Counted from the first letter of the stretch, positions 1-7,241 are shown. The stretch is DNA of 9,769 nt from Gammaproteobacteria bacterium (GCA_028694565.1 JAQVKR010000066.1:1-9769); one strand, 5' to 3'. Made by a program: numbers and translations. Notes: generated from the sequence alone by a model not told the origin.

Positions 1-118
1 TTCGGCTTCCTCCAGATTCGCAGTTACCCACGACACCCTTGCCGTTCAGCTAACTCTTCCCCTTGCCGGGCGAGTAGAGGACTTGCACCTCCAAGTGGGT
101 GCGCCCTGCCGGGCGCAC
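1..118 (-). mobile_element. 5' end of a group II intron (class IIC-like), continues beyond the window
   Basis: Read on the minus strand, the segment starts GTGCGCCCGGCAGGGCGCAC at 118, which is the GUGYG start of group II introns followed by the basal domain I stem (99-118 pairs with itself). Further in are AGTTAGCTGAACGGCAAGGG, then GTGTCGTGG and GAATCTGGAGGAAGCC. As I recall it, the class IIC intron of Oceanobacillus iheyensis has the same blocks in the same order (AGUUAGCC, AACGCAAGGGUGUC, GGAAUCUGAAGGAAGC). Only the first ~118 nt of domain I are visible; the maturase/reverse transcriptase and domains II-VI would lie outside the window, so it cannot be said whether the element is complete. 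Its start lies 4 nt past the T-tract of an intrinsic terminator, the known target context of class IIC introns. The exact first base (118) is inferred from the consensus. Confidence 0.85.
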
Positions 119-121
119 CAC

Positions 122-149
122 AAAAAAAAAGCGGTCGATGACCGCTTTT
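122..149 (-). terminator. Strong intrinsic terminator ending the GGA-rich RNA
   Basis: On the minus strand a perfect 10-bp stem AAAAGCGGTC/GACCGCTTTT (127-149) with a three-base loop is followed by a run of nine T (130-122, the first four inside the stem). The T-run is on the minus strand only, so it terminates leftward transcription. It lies about 350 bp past the rpoS stop, so it is more likely the end of a separate short transcript than of rpoS itself, though read-through rpoS mRNA would also end here. The group II intron begins just beyond it. Confidence 0.9.
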
Positions 150-291
150 CAACGTCCTCTCATCCGGGCAGCTCCATGCGCCCCACACCTAAAGCGTTGC
201 ATCCCTGCGGGCACGTCCCTGTGCACGTCCCTGTCGCGCCTCCTGCGGCCCGGGGCATCCGTGCATTTGTCCAGGGGGTTCCGTTCCCGCC
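122..291 (-). ncRNA. Candidate CsrB/RsmZ-type CsrA-sequestering small RNA
   Basis: No plausible protein is encoded here, but the minus strand carries eleven GGA trinucleotides between 287 and 155. Six match the CsrA/RsmA core ANGGA: AGGGA three times, ACGGA twice and ATGGA once. Several sit in the loops of small hairpins, such as GCAC-AGGGAC-GTGC, GCA-GGGA-TGC, TGCA-CGGA-TGC-like and GC-ATGGA-GC. The 12-nt unit ACAGGGACGTGC occurs twice head to tail (211-234) with a third degenerate copy at 199-207. The segment ends in a perfect terminator. Known Csr/Rsm sponge RNAs have exactly this build, and in Pseudomonas rsmZ lies directly downstream of rpoS on the same strand, as here. By inference it titrates CsrA/RsmA and so de-represses translation of its targets. 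The 5' end (about 291) rests on a weak promoter guess. The alternative is an unrelated structured 3' region of rpoS. Confidence 0.68.
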
Positions 292-297
292 GGGATA

Positions 298-326
298 AAC
301 ATATCCACCATTACCATGCAATGCAA
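298..326 (-). promoter_or_regulatory. Candidate promoter of the GGA-rich small RNA
   Basis: On the minus strand TTGCAT (326-321) and TATGTT (303-298) are separated by 17 bases. The match to the sigma-70 consensus is modest (about 3/6 and 4/6). Its position would start a transcript near 291, giving an RNA of about 170 nt that contains all eleven GGA motifs. Weak boxes are common in promoters that need an activator, but this remains a guess. Confidence 0.35.
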
Positions 327-388
327 AGGGAATTGGGGTTCGGCGGCAGGGCGGACACCGAGCCGGATCTCCTGTATTTTCTTTTTAA

Positions 389-421
389 ATTCAACAGGAT
401 AATAAATGAGGCGGTGTTACA
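389..421 (-). promoter_or_regulatory. AT-rich upstream region with an IHF-like site and GacA/UvrY half-site
   Basis: The stretch from about 372 to 410 is strikingly AT-rich compared with its GC-rich surroundings. It contains ATTCAACAGGATA on the plus strand (389-401), which matches seven of nine defined positions of the IHF consensus. Just upstream, on the minus strand, TGTAAC (421-416) resembles one half of the GacA/UvrY box TGTAAG-N6-CTTACA; the second half is not recognisable. In enterobacterial csrB and pseudomonad rsmZ, such boxes plus IHF lie 100-200 bp before the start, comparable with this distance to 291. No gene is seen between 292 and 497. Confidence 0.22.
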
Positions 422-497
422 ATCGTGATTCGCTCAGCCGGACTCCAGGCAAGAGCGCACACGCTTTTCAGAGATCTCGCACACGCCGCGCACCGCC

Positions 498-1475
498 TCA
501 ACGGAACAGGGCGTCACCGGAAAGGCCCTGCTTCTCCAGGATCTCGCGCAACCGCCGCAGGGCCTCCACCTGGATCTGGCGCACCCGCTCGCGGGTCAGC
601 CCGATCTCGTTGCCCACTTCCTCGAGGGTGGAGCTCTCGTGGCCGCACAGGCCGAAACGACGCTCCACCACGGCCCGCTGCTTGTCGTTGAGCTGGGAGA
701 GCCAGTCTTCGATGCTGTCCCTGAGATCGTCGTCCTGGAGCAGTTCCGCGGGATCCCCAACCGCCTCGTCGGCGATGGTGTCGAGCAGGGACTTGTCCGA
801 GTCCTTGCCGTAGGGGGTGTCCACGGAAGCGACCCGCTCGTTGAGTCCCAGCATGCGCTCCACGTCGCGGGTCGGCTTGTCCAGGAGCTGGGCAATCTCC
901 TCGGGGGTCGGCTCGTGATCGAGGCTCTGGGCCAGCTGCCGGGCGGCGCGCAGGTAGACGTTCAGCTCCTTGACCACGTGGATGGGCAGGCGAATGGTGC
1001 GGGTCTGGTTCATGATCGCCCGCTCGATGGTCTGGCGGATCCACCAGGTGGCATAGGTGGAGAACCGGAATCCGCGCTCGGGGTCGAACTTCTCCACGGC
1101 CCTTATCAGTCCGAGGTTCCCCTCCTCGATGAGATCGAGCAGGGCCAGCCCCCGATTGACGTAGCGCCGGGCGATCTTCACCACCAGGCGCAGGTTGCTT
1201 ACGATCATGCGCTTGCGCGCGCTGTCGTCGCCGCGCTGCGCCCGGCGCGCGAAGTAGACCTCCTCCTCCGCGGTGAGCAGCGGCGAGAAGCCGATCTCGC
1301 TCAGGTACAACTGCGTGGCATCGAGGTTGTCGGTGGAGGCCTCCCAGTTGATGGAGGACTCTTCGTCCTGAGGCTCTCCCGCCTCACTGCTCTGATCCTG
1401 CTCCTCGATGGCCAGGGTCTCCTCCTCGTCGCTGTCGTTATCAGCCAACGAGTCGCCTTCCCACTCCCGCGGCAT
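498..1475 (-). CDS. rpoS: RNA polymerase sigma factor RpoS (sigma-38)
   Basis: This is the stationary-phase and general stress sigma factor, which directs core RNA polymerase to stress promoters. The 325-residue product is close to the E. coli length (330). An acidic N-terminus is followed by region 1.2 ([20 protein letters not shown], about 52-71), core-binding region 2 ([20 protein letters not shown], about 112-131), the -10 recognition helix [19 protein letters not shown], region 3, and the region 4 helix-turn-helix ([20 protein letters not shown], about 282-301). It ends in ALFR like E. coli (ALFRE). An in-frame ATG at 1502 exists, but the ATG at 1475 has a good AGGAG five bases upstream and is preferred. 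It follows nlpD in the same direction after 363 bp, the usual partner order. The long leader could allow post-transcriptional control, as in enterics. Confidence 0.97.
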   Translation of the reverse strand: MPREWEGDSLADNDSDEEETLAIEEQDQSSEAGEPQDEESSINWEASTDNLDATQLYLSEIGFSPLLTAEEEVYFARRAQRGDDSARKRMIVSNLRLVVKIARRYVNRGLALLDLIEEGNLGLIRAVEKFDPERGFRFSTYATWWIRQTIERAIMNQTRTIRLPIHVVKELNVYLRAARQLAQSLDHEPTPEEIAQLLDKPTRDVERMLGLNERVASVDTPYGKDSDKSLLDTIADEAVGDPAELLQDDDLRDSIEDWLSQLNDKQRAVVERRFGLCGHESSTLEEVGNEIGLTRERVRQIQVEALRRLREILEKQGLSGDALFR

Positions 1476-1838
1476 AGGAACTCCTCGGTGATTTCCATCC
1501 ATCCAACAAGCCGGGGCTGGCCCGCACAGCGTTCACAGCCCTGGAATCTACGGCGCCAAAGCGGTGCTGCCTGCAGCGAATGCGCCCGTCACAGCCTCGG
1601 TCGCGTCCGGGAAGACTATCGTTCCCGCTGCGCCAATAGCGTACGGCTCACTCCAGTCATGACCGCCTCGATCACCCGCGATGCACTCTTCGGTGCCTGT
1701 TTTCCCGGGATTCCGGCGAATCATGGCTCGTGACGCCTCATCTGCCATGCTCCACCGGACTCCAGCTCCGGGCCTCACGCTCCCCGACTTCTGCGGCAGC
1801 GGTGGTGGGACCGCCGTGTCGGACAGTGGCTGCTCGGG
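1476..1838 (-). other. 363-bp nlpD–rpoS intergenic region, probable rpoS leader
   Basis: This gap holds no gene I can support. One minus-strand frame is open for 76 codons (1548-1778), but it resembles no family I know and has no good ribosome binding site. In E. coli the main rpoS promoter lies within nlpD and drives a leader of several hundred bases that is bound by DsrA, RprA and Hfq. The gap could serve the same purpose here. I found no convincing -35/-10 pair and no clear hairpin that would cover the AGGAG. Confidence 0.4.
1481..1485 (-). promoter_or_regulatory. Ribosome binding site that fixes the rpoS start
   Basis: AGGAG on the minus strand lies five bases before the ATG at 1475. The upstream in-frame ATG (1502) has no purine-rich stretch at a usable distance, so the shorter 325-residue RpoS is chosen. 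Confidence 0.75.
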
Positions 1839-2696
1839 CTAGCGCCTCGGCAGGTAGCCAAGAGGGTCGACCGGCTTACCCTCCTTGCGAATCTCGAAAT
1901 GGAGCATGACCCGATCGGTCTCGCTGCGCCCCATCTCGGCTACCACCTGCCCCGCCTTCACCGCTTCACCCTCCTTGACCAGAAGGCGTCGGTTGTGTGC
2001 GTAGGCGCTCAGGTACATATCGTTATGTTTCACGATAATAAGCTGCCCGTAACCGCGAAGTCCACTGCCGCTGTAGACGACCTGTCCAGCGGCCGCGGTG
2101 CGTACGGGCTGGCCGTAGTGCCCGCCGATATCCACCCCTCTTCTGCCTGAACCGCTGTCGCTGAAACGGCTCAGCAACGGGCCCTCGACCGGCCACGCCC
2201 AGGTGACATTGCGCGGGAACACCACCGTTCCGGACACGGATGCCGGGTCCGGCTTCGACGCGGATGCCCTGGGCGGCGCGGCTCCCCGGGTGTCAGGGGC
2301 GGGCGCGGCGCGGGGCGTGGCGCTCCGCGCGGGGGCCGCGGGCGCCGGCGCGGATTCCCGCACCGGGGCCCGCGCGGCGGTGGAGGGGGCTCCGGGCGCG
2401 GTTCGCAGCCGCTGCCCGACGTAGATGGTGTAGGGAGGACGGATGCCGTTCCAGGCCGCCAGTTCCCGGTAGTCCCGGCCGTAGCGCCAGGCGATGGAGT
2501 AGAGGGTGTCGCCGCGCTGGACCGTGTAGTCGCCGCCCCGGGGCGTGCCGCGCGGCGCGGCGGGCGCGGCCTTGCGCACCGATGCGCCGTAGCGTTCGGT
2601 GACCGGCGCCGTGGTGTCGCGTCCGCCGCAGCCGTCCAGCAGCAGCGCGGCAACGACCGCCAGCGCCAGCGCGCTGTTGTTCTGCCATCGCTTCAT
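1839..2696 (-). CDS. nlpD: NlpD, LysM/degenerate M23 lipoprotein activating cell-wall amidase
   Basis: NlpD is an envelope lipoprotein that activates the septal amidase AmiC during cell separation. A short charged N-terminus and hydrophobic stretch end in LLDGC, a lipobox with the acylated Cys at 23. A LysM peptidoglycan-binding domain covers about 57-99 (YTVQRGDTLYSIAWRYG). A long Pro/Ala-rich linker (about 100-155) leads to a LytM/M23 domain (about 166-285). Zinc-binding residues of active M23 peptidases are lost: the expected His four before Asp189 is Arg185, and the HxH motif reads MLH (264-266). This degeneration is the hallmark of NlpD/EnvC activators and fits NlpD rather than a hydrolase. 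The closing KPVDPLGYLPRR strongly resembles the E. coli C-terminus. The ATG at 2696 is preceded by GGAAG at four bases. The 285 residues are somewhat fewer than in E. coli, mainly in the linker. It lies just before rpoS, as usual. Confidence 0.94.
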   Translation of the reverse strand: MKRWQNNSALALAVVAALLLDGCGGRDTTAPVTERYGASVRKAAPAAPRGTPRGGDYTVQRGDTLYSIAWRYGRDYRELAAWNGIRPPYTIYVGQRLRTAPGAPSTAARAPVRESAPAPAAPARSATPRAAPAPDTRGAAPPRASASKPDPASVSGTVVFPRNVTWAWPVEGPLLSRFSDSGSGRRGVDIGGHYGQPVRTAAAGQVVYSGSGLRGYGQLIIVKHNDMYLSAYAHNRRLLVKEGEAVKAGQVVAEMGRSETDRVMLHFEIRKEGKPVDPLGYLPRR

Positions 2697-2774
2697 GATG
2701 CTTCCGTCAGCCGCAATCCCGGGGAACCCCTGCCGCCGGGGATGTCATGGGCGCCGCCCGACGCTCCGTGCCGA

Positions 2775-2788
2775 TCCGGCGCGCCGGA
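2775..2788. repeat. 14-bp perfect palindrome after yqaA
   Basis: TCCGGCGCGCCGGA is its own reverse complement and lies two bases beyond the yqaA stop, in the 93-bp gap before nlpD. It can form a short hairpin but has no T-run, so it is not a classical terminator. Its function is unknown; it may simply reflect high GC content. Confidence 0.3.
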
Positions 2789-2789
2789 G

Positions 2790-3368
2790 CTAGGACCGGA
2801 TCACCAGGTAGGCGACGACGCCCGCGAGCACGGTGGCCCAGCCGATGTAGTCGATGTAGGTGCGCAGCTTGCGCTCCATGCGCTCCCCGCCCAGCACCAT
2901 CAGACCGGCGACGAGGAAAAAGCGCAAGCCCCGCCCCACCGCCGAGGCCAGCACGAAGGGCAGAAACACCATCGCCAGCACACCCGCGGCAATGGTGAAC
3001 ACCTTATACGGAATCGGTGAAAAACCGGCGACGAAGATGGCCCAGAAGCCCCACTGCTCGAACCAGCTCCGCGCCGCCTCGTAGGCCGGCCAGTAGCCGG
3101 CCTGGTGCAGGATCGGCTCGATGGCCCCGAAGGCGAAGTAGCCGATGAGATAGCCGAGCATGCCGCCGAACACCGAACTGGCCGTGGTGAGCAGGGCATA
3201 GGACCAGGCCCGTTCCGGGCGCGCCAGCGCCATGGGCGCGAGCATCACGTCGGGCGGGATGGGGAAGAAGGAGGATTCGGCGAAGCTGAGGCCCGCCAGG
3301 TAGCGGGGAGCATGGGGGTGGGCCGCCCAGCGCATCACCCGCGCGTAGAGCCTGGAGAAAAGCCGCAT
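2790..3368 (-). CDS. yqaA: YqaA-family membrane protein (VTT/DedA-like domain)
   Basis: A 192-residue integral membrane protein of the YqaA type, related to the DedA/VTT (SNARE-associated) family, some members of which act in lipid scrambling or flipping and envelope homeostasis; the role of YqaA itself is not established. Visible signatures are FAESSFFPIPPDVMLAPMAL (about 29-48), the re-entrant loop typical of the family, and GFSPIPYKVFTIAAG (about 115-129). Hydrophobic segments lie near 23-49, 54-80, 106-133, 138-161 and 177-190. The reading frame stays open far upstream through the antisense-like frame of pcm, but the ATG at 3368 overlaps the pcm stop (TGATG) and gives the expected family start, so it was chosen. 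Translational coupling to pcm is likely. Placement between pcm and nlpD recurs in several gammaproteobacteria. Confidence 0.88.
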   Translation of the reverse strand: MRLFSRLYARVMRWAAHPHAPRYLAGLSFAESSFFPIPPDVMLAPMALARPERAWSYALLTTASSVFGGMLGYLIGYFAFGAIEPILHQAGYWPAYEAARSWFEQWGFWAIFVAGFSPIPYKVFTIAAGVLAMVFLPFVLASAVGRGLRFFLVAGLMVLGGERMERKLRTYIDYIGWATVLAGVVAYLVIRS

Positions 3369-4030
3369 CAGCGCTTGCCCCCGAGGAAGGGAACAAAGCG
3401 CACGTCCTCCATGTCCTCCATTTCGAAGCCCGTGCCGGTGTGGCGGAGCCGCTGCAGGCGCTGCCCCTGCGCCGTGGCCAGCGGCAGGACCATGCAGCCC
3501 CCGGGCGCCAGCTGGGTCAGCAGCTCCTCGGGTATCCGTTCCATGGCCGCGGTGACCATGATGCCGTCGTAGGGGCCGTTGTCGGGCCAGCCCTGCCCGC
3601 CGTCGGTATGGCGGCTGCGGATGTTCCGCAGCCCCATGTCGCGGAAGCACTGGCGGGCCCGGTTGAGCAGCGTGGCGATGCGCTCCACGGTGAATACCTC
3701 CTCGCAGAGCTGGGCCAGCACCACGGCCTGGTAGCCCGAGCCGGTCCCCACCTCCAGCACCTTGCGGCAGGAGCTGCACTCCAGCAGCACCTCGGTCATC
3801 CGGGCGACCGTATAGGGCTGGGAGATGGTCTGCCCGAAACCGATGGGAAGCGATTTGTTCTCGTAGGCGTGGCTCGACAGGGCCTCGTCGACGAAAATAT
3901 GCCGGGGCGTGGCGGCGATGACGCCGAGAACGGCGGGATTGGTGATGCCGAGGCCGCGCAGCTTGTCCACCAGCCGGTCGCGGGCGCGCTGGGAGGTCAT
4001 GCCGATGCCGTCCAGGCGTTCGCGGTTCAT
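3368..4030 (-). CDS. pcm: Protein-L-isoaspartate(D-aspartate) O-methyltransferase
   Basis: Pcm uses S-adenosylmethionine to methylate isoaspartyl residues in aged proteins, starting their repair. The product of 220 residues is slightly longer than E. coli Pcm (208). The family motif [20 protein letters not shown] (about 61-80) includes the active-site region, [12 protein letters not shown] (about 91-102) is the AdoMet-binding glycine-rich motif I, and [20 protein letters not shown] (about 154-173) with [10 protein letters not shown] form the later motifs. A start at 4051 is possible, but the ATG at 4030 overlaps the surE stop as ATGA and has GGAGGG six bases upstream, so it is preferred. Being coupled to surE on one side and yqaA on the other fits a stationary-phase survival operon. 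Confidence 0.96.
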   Translation of the reverse strand: MNRERLDGIGMTSQRARDRLVDKLRGLGITNPAVLGVIAATPRHIFVDEALSSHAYENKSLPIGFGQTISQPYTVARMTEVLLECSSCRKVLEVGTGSGYQAVVLAQLCEEVFTVERIATLLNRARQCFRDMGLRNIRSRHTDGGQGWPDNGPYDGIMVTAAMERIPEELLTQLAPGGCMVLPLATAQGQRLQRLRHTGTGFEMEDMEDVRFVPFLGGKR

Positions 4031-4794
4031 GCACCGCCCTCCGGCAGCCATTGCCCGAGCCGCTCCAGGGCGTTGTGGCGGGTCAGATCGACCTGCAGCG
4101 GCGTAACCGACACGAAGTTCTCGCGCAGGGCGAGGAAGTCGGTGCCCATGCCGGCATCCTGCTCCAGCCCGGCCGGCCCCACCCAGTAGATGTCCCGTCC
4201 ACGCGGATCGGTGGCCCTGACCACCGGCTCGGCGCGGTGGCGGTGGCCGAGACGGGTGACGCGGTAGCCGCGGATCTGCGCCCAGGGCAGATCGGGCACG
4301 TTGACGTTGAGGATGATATCCGTCGGCAGCGGGTCGGCCAGCAGCCGCTCCACCAGGGTGCGGGCCACCCTTGCCGCCGATTCCAGGTGGGTCGGGTTGT
4401 GGGAGGCGATGGATACCGCCAGCGCCGGCAGGCCGAGGAAGCGGCCCTCCATGGCGGCGGCCACGGTGCCCGAATAGAGCACGTCGTCACCGAGGTTGGC
4501 GCCGGCGTTGATGCCCGACACCACCATGTCCGGCTCCTCCTCGAGCAGGCCGGTGATCGCCAGGTGAACGCAGTCGGTGGGAGTGCCGTTGACGGCGATA
4601 TAGCCGTTCTCGCCGATGTTGGCGCGAATCGGGACGTCGAGGGTCAGGGAGTTGCTGGCTCCGCTGCGATCCCGGTCCGGAGCCACCACCGTGATGTGCG
4701 CCATGTCCATCAGCGCCGCCGCGAGGCTCGACAGGCCGGGGGCCCGATAGCCGTCGTCATTGCTGATGAGGATTTTGATCCCGTCTGTTTGCAT
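4027..4794 (-). CDS. surE: 5'/3'-nucleotidase SurE
   Basis: SurE is a cytoplasmic metal-dependent phosphatase acting on nucleoside 5'- and 3'-monophosphates and short polyphosphates, linked to stationary-phase survival. The 255-residue product matches the usual length (253 in E. coli). [13 protein letters not shown] near the N-terminus gives the metal-binding Asp13 and Asp14, [13 protein letters not shown] gives Ser44, and [20 protein letters not shown] supplies Asn96. These correspond to Asp8, Asp9, Ser39 and Asn92 of E. coli. The frame is open to 4872, but the ATG at 4794 places the family start five residues before the first strand and follows a G-rich stretch, so it was chosen. Its stop overlaps the pcm start (ATGA). 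A candidate promoter lies 36-65 bases upstream. Confidence 0.97.
   Translation of the reverse strand: MQTDGIKILISNDDGYRAPGLSSLAAALMDMAHITVVAPDRDRSGASNSLTLDVPIRANIGENGYIAVNGTPTDCVHLAITGLLEEEPDMVVSGINAGANLGDDVLYSGTVAAAMEGRFLGLPALAVSIASHNPTHLESAARVARTLVERLLADPLPTDIILNVNVPDLPWAQIRGYRVTRLGHRHRAEPVVRATDPRGRDIYWVGPAGLEQDAGMGTDFLALRENFVSVTPLQVDLTRHNALERLGQWLPEGGA
4037..4042 (-). promoter_or_regulatory. Ribosome binding site that fixes the pcm start
   Basis: GGAGGG on the minus strand lies six bases before the ATG at 4030, inside the last codons of surE. It supports the start that overlaps the surE stop over an alternative ATG at 4051. Confidence 0.7.
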
Positions 4795-4829
4795 GTGCCC
4801 CCGCCGCCGCCGTACGCGGCATCTGCGGA

Positions 4830-4859
4830 ATGATAACTTAGAGGGCCGGAGCCGGACAA
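4830..4859 (-). promoter_or_regulatory. Candidate promoter for surE–pcm–yqaA
   Basis: On the minus strand TTGTCC (4859-4854) and TATCAT (4835-4830) are 18 bases apart, in the only sizeable gap (129 bp) of the ispD-to-yqaA run. The -10 matches 5/6 and the -35 4/6 of the sigma-70 consensus. Transcription would start near 4822, about 28 bases before the surE ATG. This is unproven. Confidence 0.38.
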
Positions 4860-4923
4860 AACCCCGTGCCACCCGCCGGTCGATGCAACGGACCGGCGCG
4901 GCCGGAAGGCCCCGGGCGCAGCG

Positions 4924-6003
4924 TCAGGGACCGCCACCCTCCACGGGCATCCCGCCGGCGGGCCCCGGCTGCAGGTCCACCACCTCCCGCAGCACCACGG
5001 TTGCGTAGCAGCCGGCCGGCAGCTCGAAAGCCAGCTCCAGCACATCGGGCCGCGGCCGGTCCCAGGCGAATTTCCGCGGCCGCAGGCACAGCGCCCGGCG
5101 TTCCTGGTACAGGCCCGCGGCCTCCAGGCCGGCGCGCAGCGCGACATGGGACGCCAGGGCCTGCGATTCAACCGCGCGGGCCTCCGCCGCGGTGGTCAGC
5201 CCGCCCCGCCCCCACAGGGGGCCGGTCGGCGTGAGCCGCCCGTCGGCCACCCGGGCGGCCACGGCGGCGTCCACCCGCTCCAGGGTCAGCTCGCCGTGGC
5301 CGCCCGGCAGCAGGACCACGTCCCCCGGGAGGGCATGGTTCCAGCTCCCCGCCGCCACCCGCCGCGCCAGCACCGCGTTGAACAGGTGCGCGCGGGCCGC
5401 GGAGAGGTAGAGGCCGCGCCGGTGGCGATCCCGCACCTGGCCGCGGCCGGCGAAGAGCGCCTCGGCCCGCGCCAGGTTCTCGCCGTCGCGGCCGAAGCGC
5501 TGCTCCCCGAAGTAATTGGGCACGCCGGCTTCCGCCACCTGCCGCAGCCGTGCCTCCAGCGCGGCGGCGCCGCCCTCCAGCGCCGTGACCCGGATCCGGA
5601 ACCGGTTCCCTTCCAGCTCGCCCCGCCGCAGCTTGGCGGTGTGCCGGGTGGCATCCAGCACCCGCACCCCCTCGGGCTCGAGGACGCTCCAGTCGGGCTC
5701 GCCCGCCGCCGGCCGGTGGACGCTGAACCACTGGGTGGTCACGGCGCGGCGATCCTTCAGGCCGGCATAGCCCACCGCCAGCGGCTCCACGCCGGCCACC
5801 TCGGCCAGCCGCCTGGCCACCCACTCGGTGTTGGCAAGTCGCTTCTCCACCCGCAGGAAGTGGTGCTCGCCATGCCCCGCCGGGGTGACGGCGGGGATCT
5901 CCTCCACCCGGAAATCCTCCGGCGACTGGCGGATGCGGCCCTGGGCGGGGGGGACCCCCCAGGCATGGGGGAGCGGATGAACGGGATCGGTCCCGGCGCT
6001 CAT
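4924..6003 (-). CDS. truD: tRNA pseudouridine(13) synthase TruD
   Basis: TruD converts U13 of certain tRNAs to pseudouridine. The 359-residue product compares with 349 in E. coli. The N-terminal [14 protein letters not shown] (about 24-37) is the conserved family entry. [18 protein letters not shown] (about 78-95) carries the catalytic Asp84 (Asp80 in E. coli). [14 protein letters not shown] (about 163-176) is the TruD signature, followed by the inserted TRUD domain. The C-terminal part is rich in Gly/Pro and ends in a short tail. The frame is open well beyond the true start, but the ATG at 6003 overlaps the ispF stop (ATGA) and gives the family N-terminus. There is no clear ribosome binding site, so translation probably depends on coupling to ispF. 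Confidence 0.96.
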   Translation of the reverse strand: MSAGTDPVHPLPHAWGVPPAQGRIRQSPEDFRVEEIPAVTPAGHGEHHFLRVEKRLANTEWVARRLAEVAGVEPLAVGYAGLKDRRAVTTQWFSVHRPAAGEPDWSVLEPEGVRVLDATRHTAKLRRGELEGNRFRIRVTALEGGAAALEARLRQVAEAGVPNYFGEQRFGRDGENLARAEALFAGRGQVRDRHRRGLYLSAARAHLFNAVLARRVAAGSWNHALPGDVVLLPGGHGELTLERVDAAVAARVADGRLTPTGPLWGRGGLTTAAEARAVESQALASHVALRAGLEAAGLYQERRALCLRPRKFAWDRPRPDVLELAFELPAGCYATVVLREVVDLQPGPAGGMPVEGGGP

Positions 6004-6488
6004 CGGGCCGCGGGCGCCGGCTCGTCCAGCAGCACCACGGCCAGCGCCGCGATGCCCTCGCCGCGCCCGGTGAAGCCCATCTGCTCGGTGGTGGTGGCCT
6101 TCACGCCCACCCGCTCGACGGCCAGCCCGAGATCGGCCGCGAGACGCTCGCGCATGGTGTCGATGAAGGGGGCCAGCTTGGGACGCTGGGCAATGAGGGT
6201 GATGTCGGCGTTGCCGACCCGGAAGCCCCGTTCGGCCAGCAGGGCGACGACCCGCCGCAGCAGGACGCGGCTGTCGGCATCCTTGTACTCGGCGCTGCTG
6301 TCGGGAAAGTGCCGGCCGATGTCGCCCAGCGCCGCGGCGCCGAACAGCGCGTCGCACAGCGCATGGATCGCCACGTCGCCGTCGGAGTGGGCCAGCATGC
6401 CCTCGCCGTGGGGGATCTCGACCCCGCCGAGGACCAGCCGCCGCCCGGGGGCGAAGCGGTGGGCGTCGAAACCCTGTCCGATTCTCAT
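6000..6488 (-). CDS. ispF: 2-C-methyl-D-erythritol 2,4-cyclodiphosphate synthase IspF
   Basis: IspF makes the cyclic diphosphate of methylerythritol, with release of CMP, in the MEP route to isopentenyl diphosphate. The 162 residues match the family (159 in E. coli). [12 protein letters not shown] at the N-terminus gives metal ligands Asp8 and His10, and His42 ([11 protein letters not shown]) is the third, at the same numbers as in E. coli. AHSDGD, the HFPDSS segment and [19 protein letters not shown] are the other family motifs. The start overlaps the ispD stop (ATGA) and the stop overlaps the truD start. It acts in the same pathway as the upstream ispD, which explains the pairing. Confidence 0.98.
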   Translation of the reverse strand: MRIGQGFDAHRFAPGRRLVLGGVEIPHGEGMLAHSDGDVAIHALCDALFGAAALGDIGRHFPDSSAEYKDADSRVLLRRVVALLAERGFRVGNADITLIAQRPKLAPFIDTMRERLAADLGLAVERVGVKATTTEQMGFTGRGEGIAALAVVLLDEPAPAAR

Positions 6489-7201
6489 CCTGTCGTTCCG
6501 CCCTGCTGCCGAAGGTAGAGCTCGGCCAGCGCCAGATCCTCGGGACGCGTGACCTTGATGTTCTCGGGCCGGCCGGGCACCAGCCGCGGGGCGTGGCCGG
6601 CCAGCTCCATGGCGGAGGATTCATCGGTCACCAGCTCGCCCCGGCCCAGGGCCGCGGCGAGGGCCGCGCGCAGCGCGCCGGTGCGGAACATCTGCGGGGT
6701 CAGGGCGTGCCACAGCCCCTCCCGCGGCACGGTGGCCGCCACCCGGTCCCGCGCCCCGGCCCGTTTCATGGTGTCACGCACCGGCAGACCCAGCAGGCCG
6801 CCGATCGGATCATCCGCCAGGGCCTCCAGCAGACGGTCGATCTCACCGTGGGAGAGGCAGGGCCGCGCGGCGTCGTGCACCAGGACCCAGGCCCCGCTGT
6901 GCCCCCGCCCGAGCAGCCAATCCAGCGCGTTGAGCACCGAGTGACAGCGCTCCGCGCCGCCCGTCACGGTGGCGACCCCGGACCGCCCGGCCAGGCCCAG
7001 GGCCCGCCAGCGCTCGTCCCCGGCCGCCACCGCCACCACCACGCCGGCGATGCGCGGGTGGCCGAGCAACCGCTCCAGGGTGTGCTCGATGAGCGGGCGG
7101 CCGAGCAGCGGCAGGTACTGCTTGGGCACCTCCGCGCCCATGCGCGCCCCCACCCCCGCGGCCGGCACCACCGCCCAGACCCGGTCATCCTCAACCGTCA
7201 T
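6485..7201 (-). CDS. ispD: 2-C-methyl-D-erythritol 4-phosphate cytidylyltransferase IspD
   Basis: IspD joins CTP and methylerythritol 4-phosphate to give CDP-methylerythritol, a step of the MEP isoprenoid pathway. The 238 residues compare with 236 in E. coli. The nucleotide-binding motif [20 protein letters not shown] gives Arg20 and Lys27, the catalytic pair at the same positions as E. coli. VHDAARP (Asp110, Arg113), Thr144 in DTMKR, Arg160 and Lys216 ([11 protein letters not shown]) complete the active site. The ATG at 7201 has only a weak GGCGGA upstream. In many gammaproteobacteria ispD follows ftsB closely; here they are pushed 355 bp apart by an inverted-repeat element. Confidence 0.97.
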   Translation of the reverse strand: MTVEDDRVWAVVPAAGVGARMGAEVPKQYLPLLGRPLIEHTLERLLGHPRIAGVVVAVAAGDERWRALGLAGRSGVATVTGGAERCHSVLNALDWLLGRGHSGAWVLVHDAARPCLSHGEIDRLLEALADDPIGGLLGLPVRDTMKRAGARDRVAATVPREGLWHALTPQMFRTGALRAALAAALGRGELVTDESSAMELAGHAPRLVPGRPENIKVTRPEDLALAELYLRQQGGTTG

Positions 7202-7241
7202 CAGATCCGCCGTTCACCTGTTTTCACCACAAAGACATTTT

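Noticed and set aside
83..428. Plus-strand frames of 71 and 109 codons across the intron end and small RNA
   Set aside because: They cross the terminator and intron boundary, lie opposite the proposed RNA, and show no protein family features.
150..497. tRNA gene or protein gene between rpoS and the terminator
   Set aside because: No cloverleaf, T-loop consensus or CCA-type ending was found, and no frame with a ribosome binding site and family motifs; the GGA-rich RNA explains part of this region better.
639..1733. Long plus-strand frame of 364 codons opposite rpoS
   Set aside because: It is antisense to a clearly conserved rpoS, has composition typical of the complement of a GC-rich gene, and shows no recognisable motifs. 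Similar long frames opposite truD, pcm/surE and eno were rejected for the same reason.
1548..1778. Minus-strand 76-codon frame in the nlpD–rpoS gap
   Set aside because: No family resemblance, no ribosome binding site and no membrane or domain signs; probably chance in GC-rich DNA.
3369..4034. Upstream extension of the yqaA frame (up to 414 codons)
   Set aside because: The upstream part is an alternate frame of pcm with low-complexity composition; the true YqaA begins at the ATG overlapping the pcm stop.
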